Below are positions 17,244 to 25,150 of a stretch of 25,407 bases of DNA, in pieces (within the stretch, counting starts at the first letter, position 1; the number at the start of each line of letters is the position of its first letter). Location: assembly GCA_902520575.1 (NCBI GenBank), contig CABYOG010000011.1, positions 1 through 25,407 of the forward strand, in the 5' to 3' direction. The DNA is from an uncultured SAR116 cluster alpha proteobacterium (lineage in GTDB: Bacteria; Pseudomonadota; Alphaproteobacteria; Puniceispirillales; Puniceispirillaceae). A program made the position numbers and the translations under genes. The notes below the pieces were generated by a model. It ran no database searches. It was not told where the DNA came from and worked only from the letters and a program-made list of their open reading frames with translations.

Positions 17244-18146
17244 TTAACTCATCAGAACCAGAATGATGGATAAGGCTAGTAACGCAATGGCCAACAATTC
17301 CGTTAGGGAGGTTTTTTCTCTAAAGAAAAGAATGGAGAATCCGAGTGTTATCAATAGTTCAACCTGTCCGACAGCTCGAACGGAAGCTACATTTTCAAGT
17401 GAAAATGCTGTGAACCAACACGCCGTTGTAATCGCTCCAAACAGGCCAACTGGCCAAGCAGAGCGCCAGTGAGTAAAAGACAGAACAAGTTCACGTTTTG
17501 CCATTAGGAACATGATTCCGCCCATGAAAAGAGTTTGCAATAATGTTGATGTTGCTGCTGACATGGAAGCTCTAAGCACAATATCACCTGTTGCAAGCGA
17601 ATCAGTTGCGGCACGGAAGCTGACTGTAGATAAGCCCAGAAATGCGCCAGCTGTCAGCCCCAGAAGAGACTGCTTCGACCGTAGTGATGAAAACAGACCA
17701 GATAATCCCGCATCAGATTTATGAAATGACAGCATCAAGATTGCCAGCACGCCAATAGCAATAGCCAGTCCAACCTGAAAACTCACAATTTCCCCAATTA
17801 TAAGGGCTTCAAACATAGCAGCCTGAAGGACTTCAGTTTTTGAAAAAGCAGTGCCGGCTGCAAAATTTCTATGGTTGAACAGGGTGATTAATAGAACAGT
17901 GAAGATCACCTGCATTAAGCCACCGATGCTGACCCATACCCAGAACATCTGTGTAGTTTGGGGTAGACTCTGTTGTGTTGACTGCATCCACAGCCAGAGC
18001 CAAATGGCAGCAAAAGGCAGCGCATAGGAAAATCGGATGTAGCTAGCTCCGAAATCTCCCATCACTGATTTCATTTTTTTCTGCCCCGCAGACCTTAGGG
18101 TTTGGGTTGTGGCAGCAATTATAGTTATGATAATCCAAAGTTCCAT
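17244..18146 (-). CDS. EamA/DMT family permease
   Basis: The 300-residue protein has about ten membrane segments in two five-helix halves, the EamA duplication. The first half contains FAAGTAFSKTEVLQAAMFEAL; the second has GAITTACWFTAFSLENVASVRAVG followed by QVELLITLGFSILFFREKTS. The second-half motif near the end of the protein (VELLITLGFSILFFRE) is the usual DMT signature. Family members export or take up small metabolites. It begins 24 bp after the dioxygenase gene and may be cotranscribed with it. The ribosome site is weak. Substrate unknown. Confidence 0.85.
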   Translation of the reverse strand: MELWIIITIIAATTQTLRSAGQKKMKSVMGDFGASYIRFSYALPFAAIWLWLWMQSTQQSLPQTTQMFWVWVSIGGLMQVIFTVLLITLFNHRNFAAGTAFSKTEVLQAAMFEALIIGEIVSFQVGLAIAIGVLAILMLSFHKSDAGLSGLFSSLRSKQSLLGLTAGAFLGLSTVSFRAATDSLATGDIVLRASMSAATSTLLQTLFMGGIMFLMAKRELVLSFTHWRSAWPVGLFGAITTACWFTAFSLENVASVRAVGQVELLITLGFSILFFREKTSLTELLAIALLALSIILVLMS

Positions 18147-18170
18147 TGAGCGCAGTCGATAGCTAGTTTG

Positions 18171-18995
18171 TTAGACCGGTTTGTCACCTTTCAGAGTGAT
18201 GCGATGCAAAAGGCGTCTATGTCCGTGATAGTCATTTACGGGATAATGTAATGTGCAGCGGTTATCCCATATAACAACATCACCCTTTTGCCAGATATGG
18301 CGACACTGAAATTCTTCTCTGATTTGATGGGCATATAAAAAATTCAAAAGTCCGTCACTTTCTGCCATCGACCAACCCTCAAAATGACAGCTGTGAGCCT
18401 GGTTGACATATAAAGCTTTTTTTCCAGTCTCTGGATGAGTGCGAACTACAGGGTGGATACCGACTAGGTTATCTTTGCTGGTGTCGCGACCATTCTCGGC
18501 AATTCTGTCTGCACGTGTAGCCACTGCTGCTGCTTTGTCTGGAAGGCATATAATTTTCATGTTGGCCAGCGTTTCTTTCAACCCGTCAGATAAGGTTTCA
18601 TAGGCTTGAATTTGATTGGCAAACAGTGTATCTCCACCAATTGGAGGTAGCTCCAGTGCATAAAGCATGGTCGCCATTGGCGGGTAAGGCTGATAGGTGG
18701 TGTCAGAATGCCAAACACCGCCAAAGTTTATTTTTTCAGTTTCTTTTTTTAGAATGGGCGTGATTTCAGGGAAGTCATCAAGACCTCTCAAGAAAGGATA
18801 GATATCAGGTAAGCCTAGCTGCTTCGCAAATTGAAGATATTGGGCAGAGGAGAGGGTTTGATTACGAAGAATTATTACTTGCCGCTCCAGCCAGATGGCG
18901 CGGAGATCAGCTAGTAGATCGTCTGCCAGAGGCTGGCTAATGTCGATGTCGTGAATGACACTGCCCAATGACGGGCTAATTGACTGAATATTCAT
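18171..18995 (-). CDS. TauD/TfdA family 2-oxoglutarate-dependent dioxygenase
   Basis: The protein (274 aa from the chosen ATG) has the full iron and cosubstrate set of TauD. H96 and D98 lie in VWHSDTTY, H250 in DNRCTLHYPVNDY, and the oxoglutarate-binding arginines R261 and R265 in HRRLLHRITLKGDKPV. It also has the family segment LPPIGGDTLFANQIQAYETL. Such enzymes hydroxylate a carbon next to a leaving group, for example sulfonate in taurine, or an alkyl sulfate or chlorophenoxy acid, using O2 and 2-oxoglutarate with loss of CO2 and succinate. The substrate is not assigned. The longest reading begins at 19064; the ATG at 18995 is preferred because the family starts near the MNIQSISPSLGS segment and the extra 23 residues do not resemble the family. 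It lies upstream of the EamA gene on the same strand. Confidence 0.88.
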   Translation of the reverse strand: MNIQSISPSLGSVIHDIDISQPLADDLLADLRAIWLERQVIILRNQTLSSAQYLQFAKQLGLPDIYPFLRGLDDFPEITPILKKETEKINFGGVWHSDTTYQPYPPMATMLYALELPPIGGDTLFANQIQAYETLSDGLKETLANMKIICLPDKAAAVATRADRIAENGRDTSKDNLVGIHPVVRTHPETGKKALYVNQAHSCHFEGWSMAESDGLLNFLYAHQIREEFQCRHIWQKGDVVIWDNRCTLHYPVNDYHGHRRLLHRITLKGDKPV

Positions 18996-19227
18996 TGCTA
19001 AATTTGACCTAAAAAACATGTTACAATCGATTGATATCATCTTCGCCCAAATCCAATTTTGCAAGTTTTGAAATTACGATCTCAAGGCTGATGGAGCGTT
19101 TGACTTCTTAAGACGTTCAATTTATTCAAATACAGGGCAGTGCAGAAGGGCTGTTTCTGGCTTGCGAATTTTTTGGTTTTGTAGAGCCTTGTTGTATGCA
19201 ATTTTGATTATTCAAGCGGATGTCTAA

Positions 19228-20235
19228 ATGAGAGTTCTTGTAACCGGGGCCGCTGGCTTCATTGGCTCAGAATTGTCTCAGAAGCTTCTTCTAAGAGGCG
19301 AGACTGTTATAGGTATTGATAATCACAATGAATATTATAACCCCGCCTTAAAAGAGGCTCGGTTAGCTCGGCATCTTCATCATAAAAATTATACTCATAT
19401 GCGTCTCGATATTTCAAACCAGGGAGCGTTGGAAGAAGTGTTTTCAGAACATAAGCCCCAACGGGTTGTCAATATGGCCGCGCAGGCTGGTGTGCGTTAT
19501 TCGATCGAAAACCCTTATGCCTACATTCAGAGTAATATTGTTGGTTTTATTAATATATTAGAGGGATGCCGACATCATGAGGTTGAGCATCTAGTATATG
19601 CTAGTTCGTCCAGTGTATACGGGGCGAATACGGCTATGCCCTTTTCAGTGCATGACAATGTAGATCATCCTTTATCGCTTTATGCAGCGAGTAAAAAATC
19701 AAATGAATTAATGGCACATACCTACAGCCATTTGTATGGCTTGCCGACAACTGGGCTTCGTTTCTTTACGGTCTATGGCCCGTGGGACCGGCCTGATATG
19801 GCGCTTTTTAAATTCACCAAAGCTATTTTGGCTGGCGAGCCGGTTGAAGTCTTTAATTATGGGAAACACCGGCGTGATTTCACTTATATTGATGATATTG
19901 TTGAGGGTGTGATGAGAGTTATTGACAGCCCTGCGCAGAAAAACAGGGACTGGAGCGGTTACGCACCAGACCCTGGGACCAGTCGATCTCCTTGGAGGAT
20001 CTATAATATAGGCAGTGGTAGGCCCCTAGCTTTGATGGATGTTATCAATGAATTAGAGAGGGCCATAGGTAAAAAAGGGCGATACGAATTTTTGCCAATG
20101 CAACCTGGAGATTTGTCTGATACTCATTCTGATGTTACTATATTGGATAAGGATTTTGATTTTAAACCTACCACTCCATTTAGATTAGGAGTGGAAAAAT
20201 TGATTGAATGGCACAAGTCGCATTACCTTGGTTGA
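19228..20235 (+). CDS. UDP-glucuronate 4-epimerase (NAD-dependent SDR)
   Basis: The 335-residue extended SDR has the NAD motif TGAAGFIG (6-13), the catalytic Y152xxxK156 in LYAASKKSNE, and AAQAGVRYSIENPYAYIQSN, followed by LRFFTVYGPWDRPDMALFKF. The last stretch, with RPDMA, is typical of UDP-glucuronate (GalA-forming) epimerases of the CapI/LspL type. It interconverts UDP-GlcA and UDP-GalA for capsule, LPS or exopolysaccharide in the cytosol. The ATG at 19228 follows GCGGA. The same direction as the dehydratase gene 123 bp downstream suggests a shared surface-sugar role. It marks the left border of the polysaccharide region. Confident on family, slightly less on exact substrate. Confidence 0.88.
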   Translation: MRVLVTGAAGFIGSELSQKLLLRGETVIGIDNHNEYYNPALKEARLARHLHHKNYTHMRLDISNQGALEEVFSEHKPQRVVNMAAQAGVRYSIENPYAYIQSNIVGFINILEGCRHHEVEHLVYASSSSVYGANTAMPFSVHDNVDHPLSLYAASKKSNELMAHTYSHLYGLPTTGLRFFTVYGPWDRPDMALFKFTKAILAGEPVEVFNYGKHRRDFTYIDDIVEGVMRVIDSPAQKNRDWSGYAPDPGTSRSPWRIYNIGSGRPLALMDVINELERAIGKKGRYEFLPMQPGDLSDTHSDVTILDKDFDFKPTTPFRLGVEKLIEWHKSHYLG

Positions 20236-20249
20236 GGATGAATTACAAC

Positions 20250-20265
20250 CTTACATGCATGTAAG
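20250..20265. promoter_or_regulatory. Perfect 16-bp palindrome between epimerase and dehydratase genes
   Basis: CTTACATGCATGTAAG reads the same on both strands and lies 15 bp after the epimerase stop. It is AT-rich and followed by CCAAAAAAA, not by T, so on the plus strand it is a poor terminator. It could be a protein-binding site or a weak stem for the minus strand. Confidence 0.3.
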
Positions 20266-20358
20266 CCAAAAAAACATCGGATATTAGAAAAGTTTTAATA
20301 GATTTTATTTTTTAGCGTTTAGAACCAAATTGCTAATCCACCTTAAAGGCACGCACCT

Positions 20359-22314
20359 GTGGACATTATTAATATTAAACCAATGCTGATGTGGCTTTTT
20401 GCGCTCGAAAGCTGGAAAAAACGACTTATTTTAATAAGCTTTGACAGTGTGGTCATTCCGCTCACAGTCCTTCTGGCCTTGGCTGCACGCTTGGAAAGTC
20501 ATGATTTTTTAATTCAAATTGATAGCTATATTGCCTGTGCGGTTGCCTTTATTTGTAGCATGGCGTTGTTTTTTAGCCGCGGGTTTTACAACGTCTTTAC
20601 GCGACATATCACGGTCGACACAGCGATTTCAATTATCGCAGCTGCAGTAGTCTCGGCGTTTATGTTGTTGGTGCTGATAATTTTTGCTGGCTTGCAAATT
20701 CCTCGTTCGGTGCCGTTTATTCATGCAGCCTTTTCAGTTGTAAGTCTAGCAAGCTTGCGCTTTTTTATTCGGGCGATCGGCCAAAATATCAACCGCTCTA
20801 AACGGAAAAACGTTGCTATTTATGGTGCCGGCATGGCTGGAAGACAGCTTGTTGAGGCGTTGAAATGGAACAACCAATACCGCGTTTGCCAGTTAATTGA
20901 CGACAACCCGCAATTGCATGGACAAAGCGTTGGCGGCGTTAAAATTGAGGGTTTTGAAACTGCCCGTAAAATGCTAACGGTCTACGAGATTGACACTGTT
21001 CTTCTGGCTATGCCAACCGCACAACTTGAAGTGCATCAGCGAATTTTTGACCTATTGACCGAAATGCCCGTTAAGGTCAAGTGGGTTCCTGATCTGACAA
21101 ACCTGATCGACGGCACGGCAGATATTACAGAATTACGTGATATGGACATTCTCGATTTGCTTGGCCGTGATCCTACCAAGCCGGACCTTGAGTTGTTAGG
21201 AAAAACTATAACTGAAAAAATTGTTTTGGTAACAGGAGCTGGTGGTTCTATTGGCAGTGAGTTATCTCGCCAGATTGCTGCGCAGGCACCAGCGCATCTG
21301 GTGATTTTAGATATATCAGAATTTGCGATTTACAGCTTGCTTCAGGACTTGGAGAAAACGCACCCATCGCTTGCTATCACGCCGATTATTGGATCGATTC
21401 AAGATCAGTTCTTCCTTAACAAGGTCTTGGATAAGTTCGCAATTGACACAATCTACCATGCCGCTGCCTACAAGCATGTGCCGCTTATGGAACAGAATGT
21501 GATGCAATGTATCACAAATAATGCATTCGGAACACGGAACATGGCAGATGCTGCTGTGGCAGCACAAGTGAAGCATTTTATACTTGTGTCCACTGACAAA
21601 GCGGTGAATCCGACGAATTTCATGGGCGCTTCAAAACGGCTTGCCGAACTAGTATGCCAAGACCTTGCAAGAACACAAAGCACCACGCAATTTGCGATTG
21701 TGCGGTTTGGCAACGTTTTGGGGTCTTCGGGGTCAGTAGTGCCGCTTTTCAAACAGCAGATTGCTGATGGCGGGCCGGTGACGGTTACGCATCCAGATGT
21801 GCTCCGCTATTTTATGACTATACCTGAGGCGGCACAGTTGGTTATCCAGGCCGGCTCGTTGGCCAGGGGTGGTGACATCTTCGTTCTAGATATGGGCGAA
21901 CCGTTGAATATTTTGGACCTTGCCAAAAAGATGATCACTCTGTCGGGGAAAAGGCCAGTGTTAGAGTCAGCCAGCGAGATCGGCGCGGATGATATTCTTA
22001 TCCGCATCACGGGCCTTCGCGCAGGTGAGAAGATGTATGAGGAGTTATGCTACAGTGACAATCTGACTGGAACTGCCCATCCGCGTATTATGACGACGGA
22101 TGACAATAGCCTTCCAAGTGAAGATTTGGCAGCATTGTTGAACGACGTGCTTGACGCTATCGCGGTTAACGATCATGGAAAACTCTTCAAAATAGTTCGT
22201 CAGGTTTTTAACGGGGTTGCACATGACGTGACATCAAGTGATGTATTCTTAAGCAGACGAAGCGATAGTTCCTCCAACACAGTAGTGCCGCTCGCCAAAC
22301 GATCCAGACCCTAG
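20359..22314 (+). CDS. FlaA1/CapD-type UDP-N-acetylhexosamine 4,6-dehydratase (membrane-anchored)
   Basis: The 651-residue protein has the full large-dehydratase layout. About four membrane segments lie in residues 20-140, then a CoA_binding_3-like Rossmann domain with YGAGMAGRQ (155-163). The catalytic SDR domain starts at 287 with TGAGGSIGSE (292-301), HAAAYKHVPLMEQN, STDKAVNPTNFMGASKR (TDK at 412-414 replacing the usual Tyr position), and RFGNVLGSSGSVVPLF. Relatives WbpM, PglF and WreV convert UDP-GlcNAc to UDP-2-acetamido-2,6-dideoxy-4-hexulose, the precursor of QuiNAc, FucNAc and bacillosamine. The start is GTG at 20359, with AAAGG nine bases upstream. The next ATG is eight codons in. 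It is followed by a broken wzz gene. The reductase and phosphoglycosyl transferase that would complete the path lie beyond it on the other strand. Confidence 0.9.
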   Translation: MDIINIKPMLMWLFALESWKKRLILISFDSVVIPLTVLLALAARLESHDFLIQIDSYIACAVAFICSMALFFSRGFYNVFTRHITVDTAISIIAAAVVSAFMLLVLIIFAGLQIPRSVPFIHAAFSVVSLASLRFFIRAIGQNINRSKRKNVAIYGAGMAGRQLVEALKWNNQYRVCQLIDDNPQLHGQSVGGVKIEGFETARKMLTVYEIDTVLLAMPTAQLEVHQRIFDLLTEMPVKVKWVPDLTNLIDGTADITELRDMDILDLLGRDPTKPDLELLGKTITEKIVLVTGAGGSIGSELSRQIAAQAPAHLVILDISEFAIYSLLQDLEKTHPSLAITPIIGSIQDQFFLNKVLDKFAIDTIYHAAAYKHVPLMEQNVMQCITNNAFGTRNMADAAVAAQVKHFILVSTDKAVNPTNFMGASKRLAELVCQDLARTQSTTQFAIVRFGNVLGSSGSVVPLFKQQIADGGPVTVTHPDVLRYFMTIPEAAQLVIQAGSLARGGDIFVLDMGEPLNILDLAKKMITLSGKRPVLESASEIGADDILIRITGLRAGEKMYEELCYSDNLTGTAHPRIMTTDDNSLPSEDLAALLNDVLDAIAVNDHGKLFKIVRQVFNGVAHDVTSSDVFLSRRSDSSSNTVVPLAKRSRP

Positions 22315-22340
22315 AGGCAACTGGCAAGATAAAGACAGAG

Positions 22341-22693
22341 ATGCCTCTGCATATACGAGGCTATGATGAGCTTGAAAAAAGAGATTGAGTTTATCAAGTC
22401 GCGGCAGGATAAGCGCGTGTTTATTGATGGATTGCTGAAGCTTAAGCAAAAAGCTTGCTCTTTCAGATGACTAAACGTCAAAGTGCGCTGGACGGTTATT
22501 TCCTGAAACGCCTGTCATGAAGTCGGCTAATTTCCACGCAGCATCATTTAATGTTGGGGCAACTAAATTCCAATATAAGTAAAAGCAGATGCTGGCATTG
22601 GCGCTGGCGCTGGCGGTCAGTAGCATGATTGTTATAGTTTATGTGCTTATTGCAAAGGCGATGCGTGGCAGAAGGGAAGCCAAAGCTGGATGA
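22341..22693 (+). pseudogene. wzz: Remnant of a polysaccharide chain-length determinant (Wzz) gene, C-terminal part, frameshifted
   Basis: Pieces in three frames resemble, in order, the end of a Wzz/polysaccharide co-polymerase. From 22341: PLHIRGYDELE. After a shift at the six-A run 22375-22380: EIEFIKSRQDKRVFIDGLLK, a typical E-I-x-x-I-x-x-R-x-x-D-x-x-F-I segment. In a third frame up to 22693: SFNVGATKFQYK, a TAA at 22580, then KQMLALALALAVSSMIV and YVLIAKAMRG, which is the C-terminal membrane helix and basic end. Removing one A from the run would join the first two frames. Only about the last third of the gene exists; the N-terminal membrane helix and most of the periplasmic domain are gone. 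Loss would affect control of O-antigen length. Two frameshifts plus an internal stop make a simple sequencing slip unlikely as the sole cause. Confidence 0.7.
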
Positions 22694-23255
22694 AATTGGG
22701 TGGCTGGGTACCACTGATGAAACAAACGAATCTTGCCATTAACCCTCTTTTGCGCCACGTCTAAGGCTGTTCCCTGCTTTCTCATCGGTGTTATTGATGC
22801 GAAAAGCTAACACCAGAAACGAAAAAGCGCTTCATAGAAGAGCGTGACTTTTAGCACAATCTAAAGACGCTCTGATTAAAACTTCATAGCTGCCAAGAGC
22901 TGTTTTGTGGGCCTGCGTAGGTCTAGCCGATATAATGAAGGTTTTCTGCTGAGGGGCATTACGGGCAAGCAACTAAACTATATTATGGATCCTGCGCAAA
23001 TATGCCCCGTGTTGAGGTTTCTTGCGGCTAAAGCTGAACTAAATTCCTTAGCAATCGCGGTACAGTCGGCACGCATTGGCCCTCCAAATGACTTTCTGAA
23101 TATTGATAGAGGCATCAGTTAGATTATGGCAGAGGTTGGATGGAGCAAGGCCGACATGGTTATTCTACATATTGGGGCTGACATTGTGGTGGTAGTGAAT
23201 CCACAAAGTATCCTTCGGGTTGAACCTGCAGCACACTGCAGACATCAAAGCTTAA
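22694..23255. other. About 560 bp without a supported gene, likely decayed
   Basis: Frames here are short and stop-rich on both strands. The longest plus-strand reading (22907-23122, 71 codons) has no good ribosome site and no family I recognise. A further reading at 23126-23266 (ADMVILHIGADIVVVV) looks protein-like but overlaps the end of the next gene and is too short to name. Given the broken wzz directly to the left, I read the stretch as residue of lost polysaccharide genes. An inverted CTGCAG pair around CACA lies at 23226-23241 near the end of the minus-strand unit, without a T-run. Confidence 0.5.
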
Positions 23256-23807
23256 TCATGATTTAATGCGATCACCACCACCCTTGCCTATAATTGCAAG
23301 AAAAATATACTTAAAATAGTTTCTAAGTGACATGTTGGCGATCATGCGCGCATCTGTCTGAGCTAACAATTCCGGTGTAGACATATCAATTCCGCTGATT
23401 TGTGATAGGCCCGTAATACCAGGGCGCACGGAATATATGCCATATTTTTCACGCGCGTTGGTCAACTCAATTTGGTTAGGGAGGCCTGGTCGCGGGCCCA
23501 CCAAGCTCATATCACCCCTCAGTACATTCCATAACTGGGGCAATTCATCCAATTTTGTTCGGCGCAAAAACCGGCCGATTGGTGTAATTGATGAAACATC
23601 CACAAGGTGTGAAGCAACAGAAGCAGTCTCTGGTTGCATTGTTCGTAGCTTTAGAAGAGTGAATGATTTTTGTCCGCGGCCTAAACGTTCCTGGCAAAAA
23701 AGTGGCAAACGGATTACAAAACATACGGGAATCATAATCAACAAAATTACCGGGAACAGCACTACTAAGCCAAGAGAAGCGAAAAATAAATCCAAAAAAC
23801 GAAACAT
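23256..23807 (-). CDS. Monotopic phosphoglycosyl transferase (bacterial sugar transferase, PglC-like)
   Basis: The 183-residue protein is of the small type. One re-entrant membrane helix lies near residues 5-33, then the cytosolic core with FTLLKLRTM (49-57), TKLDELPQLWNVLRGDMSLV with the catalytic D87-E88 pair, GPRPGLP, and VRPGITGLSQISG. It transfers a phospho-sugar from a UDP-sugar to undecaprenyl phosphate at the inner membrane and so starts synthesis of O-antigen, capsule or glycan repeat units. Short length without extra N-terminal membrane domain separates it from WbaP-type enzymes. It starts three bases after the reductase stop, with GGAAG spanning that stop, so the two are one operon and probably coupled. 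Substrate by context: a 6-deoxy-HexNAc or its 4-keto precursor. Confidence 0.92.
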   Translation of the reverse strand: MFRFLDLFFASLGLVVLFPVILLIMIPVCFVIRLPLFCQERLGRGQKSFTLLKLRTMQPETASVASHLVDVSSITPIGRFLRRTKLDELPQLWNVLRGDMSLVGPRPGLPNQIELTNAREKYGIYSVRPGITGLSQISGIDMSTPELLAQTDARMIANMSLRNYFKYIFLAIIGKGGGDRIKS

Positions 23808-23810
23808 TAT

Positions 23811-24800
23811 TTACTTCCAGAGCATAGACGAGGAACATATTAAAGGCCTTTTAAGATACCAATCGGCAGTCTTTTTCAGCCCCTCGTCGACACTTACTGG
23901 CGGGCTCCAACCCAAAACTTCTCTGGTCTTTGAAATATCAATCTGAAGATTGCCTACCAATCGCTGTACAACAGCTCGCTTACCTAAGCATTGAGCTGTA
24001 AACTCGAGCACTGAAACAGAAACAGGTAAAAAGCGTGGCGGTTTATGTAATGCCTTCCCTAAACGGTGCAAAAGTTCTGTCGTCGAAAGATCCTCACCAT
24101 CGCTAACGAGAAAGGTCTGATTTGCCGCTGCAGGGTGATTAATACAAGTGATGATGAGACTTACAAAATTATCAATGCCAACCAAACTGCGTATATTATG
24201 AACAGCGCCCAGAGGCAGAGGAATACCGCGAGACAACCATTTGAGCATAGTGAAAAAATTCCCCTTGACCCCAGGCCCATAAACAACTGGAGGCCGAATA
24301 ATGACCACCTCAAGTCCTGTTTGGGCAGCAATTTTAAGCAAGGTCTGCTCGGCCTCCCACTTGGAAATACCGTATGGGTCCAGAGGCTTAGCGAGATCAT
24401 CTGCAGTGAAACCGACACCTGAGGATGTCCGCTCGCCATTCACTTTTATAGAACTTAGGTAAATCACGCGTTTGACACCTGACAACACCGCCTGTTCGGC
24501 CAATCTACGAGTGCCCTCAACATTCACCGCACGATAAGCCGCGAGAGCATCAGCTTCTCCATCATGCATGACATGGGCGCGTCCTGCACAATGGACAATA
24601 CAATCAACATCTTGCAAAAAAGTTGACCATTCAGTATTGGCACCAATATCAATGCCGGTAACTACCTCAAGTCTATCGACGGTAGACACTAATTCTACTG
24701 AACGAACTAAAGCCCTGACAGAATGTCCGGCGGAAATCAATGAAGAACAAAGGTTCTGACCTATGAATCCCGAAGCGCCAGTGACTAGGGCGTTCGACAT
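23811..24800 (-). CDS. NAD(P)-dependent SDR, UDP-4-keto-6-deoxy-HexNAc 4-reductase type (WbpV/WreQ-like)
   Basis: The 329-residue extended SDR has TGASGFIG (7-14), CAGRAHVMHD (71-80), SSIKVNGERT, catalytic Y143 and K147 in DPYGISKWEAEQ, then IIRPPVVYGPGVKGNFFTML and FLVSDGEDLSTTELL. The GRAHVM, SSIKVNGE and YGPGVKGNF combination is the pattern of reductases paired with initiating sugar transferases in O-antigen loci (WbpV, WbpK, WreQ group). There they reduce the 4-keto sugar made by the FlaA1-type dehydratase to QuiNAc or FucNAc. The first ATG in frame is at 24824. The ATG at 24800 is chosen because GGTGGA precedes it at proper distance and the motif then starts at the usual position. It forms an operon with the phosphoglycosyl transferase. 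The stereochemistry of the product cannot be read from sequence. Confidence 0.85.
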   Translation of the reverse strand: MSNALVTGASGFIGQNLCSSLISAGHSVRALVRSVELVSTVDRLEVVTGIDIGANTEWSTFLQDVDCIVHCAGRAHVMHDGEADALAAYRAVNVEGTRRLAEQAVLSGVKRVIYLSSIKVNGERTSSGVGFTADDLAKPLDPYGISKWEAEQTLLKIAAQTGLEVVIIRPPVVYGPGVKGNFFTMLKWLSRGIPLPLGAVHNIRSLVGIDNFVSLIITCINHPAAANQTFLVSDGEDLSTTELLHRLGKALHKPPRFLPVSVSVLEFTAQCLGKRAVVQRLVGNLQIDISKTREVLGWSPPVSVDEGLKKTADWYLKRPLICSSSMLWK

Positions 24801-24988
24801 CACTGATCCACCAATTTCAGGCATTTGCCCGACACCACAGAAGAAGAAAAATACACCCCAAATGTTGCGAAATTAGCTTGTCTCGTGGACCATGTCCACA
24901 ACAGACGAACTTCAGTTTGTATCAAGTATTTTGCCAGCGCTTCAAACTTACTGATGTGTAGGGAAAGCCTGTAGTTCTCAAACTCCAT
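24800..24988 (-). CDS. Small hypothetical ORF upstream of the reductase
   Basis: A 62-codon frame on the minus strand ends in TGA sharing one base with the reductase ATG (TGATG), the arrangement expected for translational coupling. The protein has no family signature I know; it has aromatic and hydrophobic stretches (FGVYFSSSVVSGKCLKLV) and no signal peptide. The ATG lacks a convincing ribosome site. It could be the eroded end of a former upstream gene, or a chance frame. Kept with low confidence. Confidence 0.25.
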   Translation of the reverse strand: MEFENYRLSLHISKFEALAKYLIQTEVRLLWTWSTRQANFATFGVYFSSSVVSGKCLKLVDQ

Positions 24989-25150
24989 GGTTTTAGCTAG
25001 CTAAACTCTTCTTCTCAAACTGACGTGACTGTATTTAACGCTACTGAGCTTCTTTATTCAAGAAAAAACCCACGCCATTGACTTTATCCAGCCTTTAGCA
25101 GATATAGACAGCCGGAGTTTTTTTCCATCTAAAGCTGGGATCCAATCAAT

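Noticed and set aside
22907..23122. 71-codon plus-strand ORF as a gene
   Set aside because: No ribosome site, no recognisable family, and located in a decayed region; listed only as part of the gene-poor stretch.
23226..23241. CTGCAG-CACA-CTGCAG stem after the phosphoglycosyl transferase gene as terminator
   Set aside because: Six-bp stem without a following T-run; not enough for an intrinsic terminator call.
24885..24899. Inverted repeat GTGGAC-CAT-GTCCAC
   Set aside because: Short arms inside a doubtful ORF with no promoter or terminator context.
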